Positions 10,566 to 23,000 of a stretch of DNA of 64,000 nucleotides are shown piece by piece. This DNA is from Plumapathes pennacea (Eukaryota > Cnidaria > Anthozoa > Antipatharia > Myriopathidae). Below the pieces are notes generated by a model. That model was given only the letters and a program-made list of their open reading frames with translations, made no database searches and was not told the DNA's origin. A program made the translations under genes and the position numbers. Position 1 is the first letter of the stretch; each line of letters opens with the position of its first letter. The stretch covers positions 24,005,863 through 24,069,862 of the forward strand of contig OZ038462.1 of the NCBI GenBank assembly GCA_964036295.1, given 5' to 3'.

Positions 10566-13500
10566 ATGGAAGCAAGTCAGAGAGAAGAAAACGCGAAGGA
10601 GGATAAGACTCCCGGCCGTGCGGTGCTGATGTGGAGAGAATTTGTCGGTAACACAACCCTACACGGTCTGCGCTACGTTTTCCTGAAGAGACCCAAGTGG
10701 ATACGAGCGCTTTGGCTGATGTTAATACTCACAGCCGCTGGCTACTACTCGCTGACCGTTGTCAAGGCGGTCAAGAAATACCTACAGCGGCCAATGAACA
10801 CGGTTATCAACACAAAATACGTAAATGAAATGGACTTTCCCGCCATTACGATTTGTCCCAAAAGCCCTTTTTCGTTCAAGAAACTTAATCTCCGCGATCA
10901 TGACGAGGACTTTGTGAAGCATGGCTTAAACATGAGTGCATGTGCCGCCACTGCAGCAGTTCGAGGCGGGAGGGCTTGTGGCGTGGCTCTCTTGTGCTGT
11001 TGTAGCAGTGGAGAACTTAATGTTTCTATCCCAAGAATTTTTCCTGAATGTACACCGCAGTACGGCATGCAACTGAACAATGCTTTAAAGAACAAAAATG
11101 TAACACTCAATTTGCATGAGATTGTTGCTCGGTTTGGAACAAACCTTTATGAAACCCTGAGTCCCGAACCGATATGTTCTTTTGGAAAGTTCTGGACAGC
11201 GTGCGGCGCTGATGATTTTGATGTTGTAGTCCACAGTGGTGGCACATGTTTCACCTTCAACTCAGGGAACAAGAAACCAGCGAAGACAGTTAATCACCAC
11301 GGCACAGCTAACGGGCTCATAGTGATGCTAGACACCCGGACTACAGACTCAATCGGAATATACTCAAAAGGATTCAAAATTAACATTCATAACCAAAAAG
11401 AGTATTTTGACTATTGGAGTGGAATCGACGTTCCGCCCGGTTTCTACTCAACCATCGTCATCTCACGGAAGGAGGTAGGATTTTTACGTATAGTAGCTCA
11501 CACTCACTGATGTTTATAATAAGCTTTAATTCTTTAACAAAATCCTCATCGCTGGCGCAGAAGGCGCACATAGCAACAGTCCGTACATGTTGCACATCCA
11601 GTCATGTTCAAGCTTTCGTCATCGAGGATAGATCTTTTTATACTGAAGTAGCAGTGGCACAGCGGAGAACTTTCTAAATTTCTTTGGCGTATTTCTTGCT
11701 AATGACTGTGTTCAATACCCGGGGGGGTGGGGGCACTCATTATAATTTTGGGTGGGGGTGTGCCGCCCGGTCCTGAAAACCCTTACGGTATTTGATTTTC
11801 TATACCCTATTTCAGGCCTGACTCCAAAAATGCATACCTATTTCAGACCTGACTCCAAAATGTATAGGTATGTGCCGCCCCAAAGGGTATCGTTTTCAAG
11901 CATTTTTAGTCTGAAATAGGGCATCGATTTTGTCTTTTTTGTCTGGGATAGGTATGACAGAAATATGTCGCCGCGGACATTGCAAGGCAAATGGAAGAAA
12001 ACACAGGGCGGAAATTGTTGCAAAAGAACAAAAAATCTCTAAACAAAAGTCTGAAATAGGGTATATGGCTTATATATGGGAGTACCCCCCCCCCCCCCCC
12101 CCCCCGGGGTTCAATACCAGCTGTCGGAATCTCTTGACCGCGTTAAAACCAAAGCGCTCGTATCCACTTAGGTCTATTCAGGAAAACGTAGCGCACTGAG
12201 TGTATAAGGAGTTGTGTTACCTACAAACTCTCCGCATCAGCATCGCACGGCCGGGAGTCTTTTCCTCCTCAGTGTTTTGTTGATGATAACATAAGCTGGA
12301 CTTGTTAAGTATTGTCTCCTCCGCAGGTTATAAATCTACCAGCCCCCTATGGTACAAACTGCAAAGAAAAGACGCTGAAGGGTTTTCCTCGCTACACAAG
12401 AGAGGGCTGTGCGTACGAATGCGGAGCTGAGTATCAAATAGACAAGTGCGGCTGCCGACCATTAGGATACTCAGGTACTGCTCGACGTTAGCTTATGCCT
12501 AGGAGTAAACTGCTCTAGAAATTAGAAGCAAGCACACACACGCACATGGTCTGGGGACAGCGAGCGTAACGGAAATTCCCAGTAAGCAGCGTGAGGTATC
12601 GCCATTGACACTTGCTTGCTTGCGTGAAAAGATCGCAGCTGGTTTTGCTTTTGTTCCTGATTGGCCGATGGCGATAATGCTGCCGAACTTGTTTGGAGCT
12701 ATCCAGCAAACGCAAAACCAAAGCAGTCACACGAGAGTTTGCTAAAGAATGCACAACATGCTAAACAACAAGAAAGGAACAACAAAGATATACTAATATT
12801 TGATTCAGTTAAGGAAACAATCATGCATACTGTCAGAAATCAGTTTTAGATACAATTCAGTAAAGAGTTCATCACCTTGGCAACAACGAAGACAACACAC
12901 GGTTACGACCCACCGTGAATAACACGTCAATTTAAATCAAAAATATATTTTCTTTATTATTTTAGGTTCAGAGGATGTACAAGTCTGCAACCCATCAAAC
13001 GCTGCGTGCTTAGAAGAAGGTACGCAATTAATTCTGTCTTTCTCAGTTTTTTCTCGCCTCAGTTATTCGCGCCTTTTTTTCAGCGCCTTGCTTTCAGTAT
13101 CTGCAAACCTGGAAGAAGTTATTCGCAACGGAGCCTATTCACGCACTATAAACGACTAATTCAGCCGGACTTTTCCACCCACTATACCGACGCTGTAAAA
13201 AAAATTGTTTTGTACTCGCATTTTGTTTTCGTGTTCTATTTTTTAGATCAGGTTCCTTTCGACTATAGTTCGTGCGACTGTGAAGTTCCATGTTCTCTGG
13301 TGAAATACAAGGCAATTGCATCTTATGCCGAGTTTCCTGGAACGATAATGAGCAAAGAGTTAGACGACTATAACTGGACGGATGAATACAAAAGGTATCT
13401 GAAGAGACCTGCTAAGTCATAGTAGGGGGAGGGGAGGCCGGGGGCACACTGTTCGGTAACCGAAGTAATGAATGACATATCATATGAAAACTTCAACTCC

Positions 13501-14767
13501 AACTTCAACAAAAAGTACAGATTCTTCCAACCTTTTAAGAACAAAATGCACGAGTGATGTAGTAAGAATTGATAGTTTAATAAACTTTCGTCTGAGCAAA
13601 GTATCAAAACCCAAGTCTTTTTTACTGTATCAACTGCTGGTGAGAAACTGAAGGAGAAAAATGAAAATGGTCAGTCTTGGGAGTGAAAGGTTTAAAATGT
13701 TCACTTGTTTACTTTTGAATCGCTCTTCATTTCGTGTTTGCAATGCATGTACGAAGAAGAGGTAATCCCCGTATAGGTCTTATCCTGAGGTACCTCGCGC
13801 ATAACAGCGAGAAACGCGAGATCGCTTTCGGTCACTTGAAATTTCTGTCCTCAAAAGAAACATCCACGCAACGTGTTTCGAGTGACCAAACGGGTTCGAG
13901 CGTTCTCGCTGATACGCGCGAGGTAATATCCGCGGGGGACTGGGTACCTTCGAAAAATAACTTTTGGAGAGATTACCTTGGAATAAGACCTGTACATCAA
14001 TTCAATGGTCGAAAATGCAGTTCCAGAAAGTACCAAAAAAATAAACATGACAGCTAAATGGTTTTTACACTAATTTTTTCTATTTTTCAGATCGAACTTA
14101 GTTCTCCTGGAAATCGGATACTCGTCGTTCAGCTACCAAATTCAGGAACAGAGACCAACGTACGACAGTGGAGCGCTGTTCGGTAACTGTGAACACCTGG
14201 TTCAACTAAAAGCTATGTTAGACTAATCTAAGAATAGGCTAACTTTGTTTTCATTTTTAATCATCGCTTTCAGTCCCAGGGGTGATCGACCAGTTTCCTA
14301 TACCAGAGATATATCTACAGTATAAAGAACTTGGCTTTTGGGTAACTTTCAGAACTATCGATTCTCCCCACACCTACTCTTGCGAGAATCTGTATTTTGA
14401 GGTTTGGAGCAAAAGGTTCAAGCCTGAACATGGGAACGTTTCGACCACAAAAATGACTTTCTCGTTAAATTTTGAGATGGAACAAGCTTCTTTGTTGGTT
14501 TTTATCGAAACTCTATAGTTTGTTGATTGAGATATTGAAAAAGTAATTTATTAAAATCCTAATGATTTGATCGAACCTCAAATAACTGGAGCCAGGGTAG
14601 TGCGCACCAAAGCCCAGTTCATTTATGTCATATTTTCTCTTACAGGTGAAATCGGTGGTAACATGGGTTTGTTTCTCGGCTGCAGTTTGCTCACAATCTG
14701 TGAGTTCGTGGATTTCCTCGCAAGCGTTTTCATGTCGAGAAGACGGCGACGAGTGTTAGCTGTTTAA
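10566..14767 (+). CDS. DEG/ENaC (ASIC-like) sodium channel, copy B, intact
   Basis: Join 10566-11474, 12327-12474, 12966-13019, 13247-13394, 14091-14182, 14646-14767; 1473 nt, 490 aa. Every junction has GT..AG, and phases run 0,1,1,2,1. The protein shows HG at 33-34, TM1 about 46-66, FPAITIC at 91-97, a cysteine-rich ectodomain, the pre-TM2 block [10 protein letters not shown], pore motif GCS at 462-464, TM2 to about 478 and a tail ending [10 protein letters not shown]. The family forms trimeric, amiloride-sensitive Na+ channels in the plasma membrane, opened by protons, peptides or mechanical force; the ligand cannot be told here. The length is near the family norm (about 500). The start follows an acceptor-like GCAACAG at 10549-10555. 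Intron 1 carries a hAT-like MITE. No AATAAA was seen just after the TAA stop. Subfamily: closest to copy A. No disabling change was found. Confidence 0.9.
11719..12109. mobile_element. hAT-like MITE in intron 1 of copy B
   Basis: The ends are G/C homopolymer-rich inverted repeats (CCGGGGGGGTGGGGGCACTC on the left; the right end is the mirror with a long C run). They are flanked by an 8-bp direct duplication TTCAATAC (11711-11718 and 12110-12117). Internal CTGAAATAGG / CCTATTTCAG blocks are mirrored. The same intron of copy A (5644-5652) has a single diverged copy of the target, i.e. an empty site. An 8-bp duplication fits the hAT superfamily. Confidence 0.85.
12520..12730. repeat. Dispersed repeat in intron 2 of copy B
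   Basis: This is the paralogous copy of 6550-6770 at the same intron position in A, so it predates the A/B split. It shares the TAGAAATTAGAAGCAAGC and GCGTGAGGTATCGCCAT blocks. Confidence 0.6.
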
Positions 14768-14910
14768 AGCGGTTTGAACCGAAACTGAATTGATACAAAA
14801 CACAACAGAACACAACATTTAAATACCATACCCGACAGTTTCTTGTCAAATCACCACAGACTTAAATCGCTATTGCTAAATCGCTACTTCCTGTGCTGAA
14901 CGGGGGGACT

Positions 14911-15215
14911 CCCATATAAAAAAGGACGGGGATGCTCGTTGTACCTCTTAGGGGTCAAAATCACGCGTTTTGGCACCGCTTTGGGTGCTCAACATCAAAC
15001 GCTGACATCTTTATGTGAGGTGGTACCATTAAGTGGTCGGGTGTCAGTAAAAATACTTTTGATGGGTTTAAAAGCATTAAAACTTTAAATTCTTGGTATG
15101 TTTTAGTTGGTACCTTTTAGGGGTCAAAGTAAGCTCGAGCCACGCCCACTTTAGTACCTCATTGGGGTCAAAACTAAAATTCTAGACGAGCATCCCCGTC
15201 CGGCTTTTTATGTGC
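14911..15215. mobile_element. MITE with CCCATATAAAAAAGGACGGG termini
   Basis: Inverted ends (AAGGACGGGGATGCTCGT and ACGAGCATCCCCGTCC) enclose repeated GTACC(T)..GGGGTCAAA segments. No coding capacity. It lies about 140 bases after the stop of copy B, within or just past its 3' UTR. Confidence 0.75.
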
Positions 15216-15375
15216 TAGCACCTAGCAATTATGAGATCCGGCCATGCACAGTATGCATTATTCCCTTTAATTTATTACCTTGTGTAGGTGGCGCATCAAT
15301 TTTAGACCATTCAAATGTTAGCCCTTATGTGAGATAACACTATTATATAGATCCGGTATATTTATGTTTTACCAT

Positions 15376-15560
15376 TAAGAATTGGTTCATGCTTAGCGTG
15401 CGTCTATCGAGTTATGGATGCACGCGGGAAGTTGGGAGAGCACGATAGAAGCGTAAGAGTTGCTCGAGGCGTAGTCTAGCTTCACGAGTGCTCTCCCAAC
15501 TTCCCAAGGGCATCCATAACTCGATAGACGTACAGCTAAAAGCATGAACCAATTCTTTTA
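15376..15560. mobile_element. Foldback MITE
   Basis: A long hairpin: AAGAATTGGTTCATGCTT and TCTATCGAGTTATGGATGC on the left are mirrored on the right, and the GTTGGGAGAGCAC arm pairs with GTGCTCTCCCAAC. The loop is about 40 bases. Confidence 0.85.
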
Positions 15561-15659
15561 TAACATAGGCACACGAAATTACGAGCGAAAAACAAATTTT
15601 CATTCTGATTGAATGCAAAATTCTCTTTCGACGCACAAAAAACAAACTCTCTCATTGGC

Positions 15660-16400
15660 TGATTGAAAACACGCCACAACTCACTAACATTTCTGTCATC
15701 TAAAAGTTGATGAGATTCGATGAAAAAGATGTCGTTTAATCAACGAAAACACTGAAAGTACTGTTAATCTGGCGTGGTGAAAGCCACCAGCCTGCGGTGA
15801 CTTTAGAATTTGTGACGATGTAAATGTTTTGAACGGTACAATTGTTGAAGATAAACCCAGGAAATTCAAGTCGCCGCTTCAAAACAACGTGAAATTCACC
15901 TTGAACTATGGCAGACAATGCGGGTCTGGAAAAGCAAAGTGATCCGTCGAAGAATGTGAACAATTACCATAAACGAAAGAGATAGAAATGTTTGCCGAGC
16001 GGACTTATTTGTTATTCAAGCTGCCAGCAAACTGTACTGTAAACACTGCAAGTATAGCGGCTTTCGGAATGAATGAACGCCGTTTCATTTCAAAACCATT
16101 GAAGGATTGATGGATATTTATCTTTGCTGTGATGGATTTCACTGTCTATGAGAATTAAGCCGTCGAGAAATAGGTGAGGTTTGATTCATACAATTTTCTG
16201 TGCCGACCGTTGAAACACAGAATTTTTCAGACTTGATTACTGAGTGATTTCCTTTGGGTGCCGGTTTGACTCCATGTAGTACATATTTCTTCGGAAAATA
16301 AAGTTATTTTCTTCCTAGTTGTAAAGCATCTGTTAATTTATAAACGAGAAAAGCTAGAAAAAGTCGAAAGGAAGCGGAATTTGCTCACGTCATATTATTG
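15660..16400. repeat. Dispersed repeat, empty-site copy
   Basis: This is homologous to 28035-28113, 29341-29720 and 32937-33190, where two insertions separate the pieces. It has the ACACGCCACA, GACGATGTAAATGTTTTGAACG, CGCCGTTTCATTTCAAAACC and GCCGTCGAGAAATAGG blocks in the same order. It acts as the uninterrupted reference copy. No coding region recognised. Confidence 0.75.
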
Positions 16401-17068
16401 AGCACGGGCGTGCACGATTTAACAAATTGACGTCAGTTTTTTATGTATCTGTCCTCTTATTGATCATGAAACGCGTCATAACATTGTCAAAAAGTTGTGG
16501 ATCCACGAGGCGCTTCGCCGAGAAAACTGGATTTTGTTCGATTTGACCGAAATGTTGTCAACAACATTTCCCGCTTTCTAATTGGTCGAGGTTGAAATTC
16601 AAGACATTTCATTGGCCAAAAAGTGACAGTTTGACGTGAGCATTTCGCGCGTGCAAAATAAAATTTTGTCAAAGAAGCTGGAAAGAAATGAAACTAGACG
16701 CTTTTCTGCTGCGGTTTTCTCGACAATTTCAAGACAAAGCTCAAGGAATTGGCCTCTGAACACTCCTGGTTCTCTACTTCAAATGCCGAATGTCGCTTTT
16801 GCAAGAACTGAGGTAAAATTGAAGCTGAATTCACCTTCTTCGTCCAGATCACTGTCGTCAGCACTCGATTTTATGTGTCTGTTCTCTTATTGATAATGAA
16901 AATTAGCCAATCACAAAGCGAGAAACTGACGTGTTATTGTAAAAAAAGTTATGGAGCACGCTTTTCGACCAATAAGTATGTTATAATTTCTAATATAAGG
17001 CTCTGTGCCCAACCAGGGATATTGAGATCCGGTCACGCACAATATGCATTAACTCAGCCTTGTACTTA

Positions 17069-17305
17069 GCCCGGTTTCTCAAAGCACGATTAGGCTATTC
17101 CTGGATTAGGTCTAAACTTTGCTGTCATTTATTAGCTTCAAGATGTGAAGGTTTTGTCCTTCAACGACTTCCTTAATACGTCTTAAGCTGGAACAAGCTT
17201 TTTAATCTATCTTCGAACAAAACTCTGCAGTTTACTGACAGAGAGGTCAAAAGAATAAATTTCGTTAATCCTGGATTAGCTTAATCGGCTTTCGAACAAC
17301 CGGGC
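17069..17305. mobile_element. Short TIR element
   Basis: The ends GCCCGGTTTCTCAAAGC and its imperfect mirror (GCTTTCGAACAACCGGGC), followed by the paired CCTGGATTAG blocks, mark a small non-autonomous element. A diverged relative of the left end occurs near 50957. Confidence 0.6.
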
Positions 17306-17756
17306 CAAGGTTTGCTAATAACTCCTTAAATAATTTACCTTGTTCGGCTGTGTTCAAGAGCATATCAAGTCAAATTTGTTTAGTAGATTACTTGAATGTG
17401 CAAAACGTACATTATCAATTTCACCAGTTTACATAATATATTCTTACGCGTTTGATTACTTGAGTCTGATGAACAAGAGCGAGCCAAGCCACCAGTAAGA
17501 GCTAAATAATTAAATAGTTTCGACCATAATTGAAATTTGACTAAACAAACTGCAAGATGCTTATTCGATTTCTGTTCACCTGGTGAGTGCATTTTGTCAG
17601 TCACGTGTTTAATTAACTAGACTCCCACGCCCCGCCCCCCCCCCCGAAAAAAAGGTTATTGTTCATCTGAACTTAGCTTGTGTTTGATAATACTTTCTGA
17701 AAGGTTTTATCTTCCCTTCCAATGACTTACAAAACTTTGCAGCAAAAGTAAGTGTT

Positions 17757-17950
17757 ATAAAACATTATATTGGAGGCCCTCGTCAATAACCAACTTTCAT
17801 TATCAAGCGGGACCAATCACTGCTCCTGAGTTTAGTTTCCATGGTAACTAATATTTGGACGATGTTGCGGCGTACTACGTAGTCGCTTCTAAATTTTTAT
17901 CCGTAAAAAACAAGTCAAGGAGAGTACTTAGGAGTCGTTGAGACCATAAG
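17757..17950 (+). promoter_or_regulatory. Conserved upstream block of copy C, distal copy
   Basis: This is a copy of the block at 1556: TATTGGAGGCCCTCGTCAA, GTTTAGTTTCCATGG and a terminal GAGACCATAAG followed by GTAGGT, a usable splice donor at 17951. It lies about 2.1 kb before the copy C start codon. Candidate non-coding exon, inferred. Confidence 0.4.
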
Positions 17951-18957
17951 GTAGGTTTACCTCTATACAACTATTAGATACTCGATACGCATCAGTAAAA
18001 CAACAAACTTTATAATTATTTATTTAACTGTTCTGATACATAGAGAGTGCTGTTTGCGTGAATCTGTCTTAACCACCGCAAACGTTGAAACGTCAACAAT
18101 CCTCTAAAAAGCTGATGTTACACAAGTCGATTGCAGAGATGATGTGCAACCAACGACACGATGTTGCGCTAAAATCATTTAGGTGCAACACTCCATCTCA
18201 AACGATATTTCGCAATATTTGCAGTGCTGTGACGCGTTGCAAGTTTTTTAAATCGTTTCAAAAATTTTTTTTGGCAAATGGTTTGAACCAATAATAATTG
18301 CTACACGTACATAGTATAAATTCTAGAAGGTTGACTGGTCTATAATAAAGATACACAGAATAGCTGAGAAGCTAACCTAGCTGGGGGTCTAAACATATAG
18401 TATAAATAATATATAAGGTCGAGAAGGCAAGACATGGAACAAATAAACAGACATCTAAACATGCACGCACACGCACACAATTTCGCGCTAGAACCCTCTT
18501 AATATGCACTGTTCGCTTATTTGAGATCATGCAAGTCGAGGGTTGTGTTCCAACTGCGTAGCAAGCGTTTTCCCTCGATACGAAGTGCACACGACGACTT
18601 TTTCGCTTTTAGCCGCGCGAAACGTCCTTTTTGCGCTTGCCCCAATTTTCGCGCGGCCGAAAATCGAAAAAGTTGTCGTATGCGCTCAGAAACCTTCGGA
18701 AACGCTCGCTTCGCAGGTTACTAAAAGCTAATAAAACAGGTCGGTCATCATTAAACTTGGCATAAACAAACTGCAAGGTGTATATTCAACTTCTGTTCAC
18801 CTGGCGAGTAGTTATATGTAATTAGGGCGAAACGCAGCTGCAGCACTCCCTTCCCCTCCAAAAAAGCCATTACAGTTAGCTTGATTTTGATAACATTTTA
18901 TCTTCCATGTCGGTGACTCCTAAAAATGCGCTAAAAAAATAAAATAATAACAAGCAA

Positions 18958-19134
18958 GGTGAAATATTCAAGTGAATTGAAGCCTTTGTCAACAATCAAG
19001 CTGATTTCCTTATCAGTCAAGCGGGACCAATAACTTCTCCAGAGTTAAGTTTCCATGGTAGTGGACGACATAGCAGCAGCACTTTAATGTCCAACGGCGC
19101 CTCAGTCCCTGTTTCGTTGAGACCTTAAACTAAG
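18958..19134 (+). promoter_or_regulatory. Conserved upstream block of copy C, proximal copy
   Basis: This second copy of the same block lies about 0.9 kb before copy C exon 1 and ends at CTAAG|GTAGCT (donor-like, 19135). The two tandem blocks are about 1.2 kb apart, so the upstream region itself was duplicated. Confidence 0.4.
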
Positions 19135-20027
19135 GTAGCTTCAGTAAAATACAACAAAAAAACGTCATATCTAAGCTACTGCTCTGATCAGTGGACGGGG
19201 AGTGGTTGTGTGAATCTCTAGGTATATTTCTCTCATATTCTGAGAAGTTGCCGTGTTGAAACGATGCCTATTAACAAAACTTGCCGACCCAACTCGGAAG
19301 GGAATTAGGTTTTATAAACTTTGAAATGAAGCGGCTTGTTCAAGGGAAAATTGTTTTCGGGAGTGTTTTGAACAGCTCCCGATACATCTCGACATAATTC
19401 AGCTCCAAAGCAAAATATGTTATTAATCCGTATCGCTATTTCTACTCCGGAATATACCCAATCGAACGCGCCCTAAATGTTGGACGAGTCGACAAAAAGC
19501 AAACGTGTAAAGACAGCCGCCTCGCATAGAGCGGCCAGATCTGACTAGAACGATGCTATTGTTGATATGTAGTGTTAGGATTTTCCTCCTGTAAAAGCTC
19601 GGGCGAGGGAAACCGAAGGGGCAATAGAAAGCCAGCCTACTTTACCCTACAGCGCAAATTCAACATACCAAACTTAACACTACCGACGTAATTTTTATCG
19701 ACGTGAAAACACTCATTCACACTCATTAATATAATATTAATTTACCACCCCTGGCAGGCTGGCGTGATATACAAGTTATTTTGAATAAATTAGTTTTATT
19801 CAAAGTAAAAAATGAGAGTATCTCACGATATCAAAAACAAATTGCTCTAAACCTATCTCTAAACAAAGCCTAGCCCTCACGATCAACCATAAAAAGAAAA
19901 AAGAAAAGCGCACACATGAAATCCAAATTCTAGAAATTTCATGCGAACAAGGCTCCTGCGTGTATTAGAAAACTAAATTATAACATGCCATGCCACATTC
20001 GAATTTTACAGGAAAGCAGCTGGAACT

Positions 20028-23000
20028 ATGGAAGCAATTCAACAAATAAACGTCGAGGAGGACAAGACTCCCGGCCGTGCGACGCTGATGTGGAGAGAAT
20101 TTGTCGGTAACACAACCCTACATGGTCTGCGCTACGTTTTTCTGAAGAGACCCAAGTGGATACGCGCGCTTTGGTTGCTGTTGATACTCACAGCCGCTGG
20201 CTACTACTCGCTGATCGTTTTCAAGGCGATAAGGAAATTTATGAAGTGGCCAATGAACACGGTTATCACCACGAAATACGCGAATGTGAAGGACTTTCCC
20301 GCCGTAAGCATCTGTCCCCTCAACCCTTTTTCATATAGAAAACTTACTCTCCGTGATCACGAGGAGGATTTCATTAAAGAAGGCTTGAACATGACTGAAT
20401 GTGCGGCCACTGCAGCCGTTCGAGGTGCCAACAATTCATGCGGACTGGCTCTCCTGTGTTGCTGTGTTCGCTTTGACTTCTTCTCAACAGGGTATGGTGG
20501 ATGCTCAGAGTTGTACAGACAGCAGTTAATCAGTGCCATGAAAGAAAAGAACGTAGAACCCAATATGCGTGAGTTCTTCCATCGGTATGGAAATCAAGTC
20601 CATGACATTCTCGGTCCTCGGCCGATTTGTTTTTATGGTCAACATCATACAAAATGCAACTCTACTGATTTCGACTTTGAAGTCAAAGATTCCGGCGTGT
20701 GTTTCACGTTCAATTCCGGGAACAATAGACCGGTGAAGAGAGCCACATACCACGGAACATCTAGCGGGCTTACCGTGCTATTAGATGCCCAGGCTTCAGA
20801 TCGCACGCACGGAAAGTACTCTCAAGGCTTCCAAGTTATCGTTCATGATCAAGGAGAGTATGCTGACGAGTCGAATGGAATCAACATTGCGCCTGGTTCG
20901 CACGCAACTCTCATCACCTATCGAGAGGAGGTACGAAATGTATATTGTATAAAATAACGATCCGTTCGCATTAGGCCGGATAGTTTATAGGATAAACTAG
21001 ATAGGATAGGATAGATAGGATAGATAATTGACAGCTTCTTCGATGCAGTGGGATGTAGGGATGACTTAGAACATATTCGTCGGCGGTGCCGTTTGCGCTT
21101 GAAAAGTTGTTGTAAATGTCCGTATATTACCAGTCGTTAAAGTGTCAGAAATAATATTGTTAAAATCGATTTTACATCAGGTCAATAGTTGACTAGTAGA
21201 ATATTTCTTGGTTTCAACGTTGAGCCTATAAGTTATGAAGAAAATTCCGAATATGCTAATGACGTGGTGTCATTTCTTTCTCCTTGTAATTGAAACTGTT
21301 TTCGAATTCAAACTAAATATTTGGTAAAACCATTTAGTATTTTATAGACACGAGTGTTTTACTGGGAAATATACCGTGCGTAAAATCCATACAAAACTGC
21401 ATTCGGGACCTGAGTGGCGTATTTTCCATATATTTTCCATTTCTCGTGGTAAAAATTTTTTTTTTACTCACTCGCGCTTTTTGAAGACTCCAAGTGGGTC
21501 GCCATCTCGAAATTTAATGTTCGTCAGTCTGTCTGGCGTACAACCTCCAGGCGAGGTGGCTAAGCAGAATCATTGTGGTGAAAAGCCATGAGCACAGATG
21601 GAAGTGATTTTATACAACAAGAAGTTGATACAAAGTCAAGCAATTTGACGGACGGTTATAGACGGCCTGGATATTTTGCCATTGCATGGGAGACAGGCTT
21701 GCTAGCCGTAAAAGGCATAAAATGATTTATTTAAGGCATCGACTGGAGCGGCGACCTGAGCACAATCCCAGACGCCATTATTGTGTTAAAACTCGGATAC
21801 TTCTTCGTAAAGGATAAGCAAAATACAGTCGGTGGAAATCGAACAATGACCGTGGCAAATTTTACCAAACAACTTACTTGAGTTGGAGTGCTCTCTAGCA
21901 ATGTTGTTTGGTTTTATTTGACTTTACACAGGTTTTGCTTCCTCAGGTTATAAATTTACCAGCTCCGTATGCTACAAACTGCAAGGAAAAAAAACTGAAG
22001 CAGTTTTCTAGCTACACGACGGATGGCTGTACGTATGAATGCGACGCTGAGCATCTACTGGACAAGTGCGGATGCCGGCCTTTAGGATACCAAGGTACCT
22101 CAGTATTCCACTGTATCAATAAGAGAATACAAGGGGAGATTCATAGAGTAAATTCACCATTTTATTTTAAGTATGTATGGGTAAATTAAAAAGTGTGATA
22201 AAAATACTATCCTGGTATATCAGCCAATCAAGAACATACTAACTCCCGGTTGCGATCTACTCATGCAAGCAAGCAAGTGGCAATGGCGATTCTCGTACTA
22301 CTGGCTAGTCTCTTCTTCAAATCAAGACCAAACGCAAATTTCTTTGACTTCCGGAATGGTTGAAAGTGTTTTCTTACAGCTTTCGCGCTGATTCCTTTGG
22401 TTTTGGTTTCAGTAAAATCATCCACTCTAGCAACCAATATTAATCCATGATTAGTACTGCTATGCTAAATAAACTAAAAGTCGATGTGGGAAAGTTAAAA
22501 CATTATTACTGGACCGCACGATGCGTGCAGGTACCGAAACTTAATGTCAAGAAATTCTTCTTACTCTTAGGTGATGATGCACAAGATGCAAGAATCTGCA
22601 GTTATTTGGACGCGTACTGCGTGGAGGAAGAGAGAAGTACTAGGCTGTCATCACCTTTTTTGTTTTCTAAGCTCGCCTTCGCTCGGAGTGAAAAATGCGG
22701 AATAAGAACTAATTAACTATTTACAAAAAACGTGGACAACGTTTTCACACTGCTTTATCATGAATTCTATTAGTGATGACACAAATCTGAATAATTTACT
22801 ACAATTCAGAGCAGCTGCATCATTCAAACTGATTTACTGAGGCCACGAGTATCCCATGGCAATCGCCTATATAGTTCGTGCAATCGAAGCCGAGGTATAA
22901 TTTTCGCAAATGATAAAACTTGGCAGGCAAAGAGAACATCCTTCTGTTTGGCCATAATGCAAGTATGCAGAAACAAAACTAAGCTCAGCAGAGAGATTTA

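Noticed and set aside
14282-14518. Possible extra exon in intron 5 of copy B
   Set aside because: An open frame follows a CTTTCAG, but exons 5 and 6 join in phase without it and the other copies lack it.
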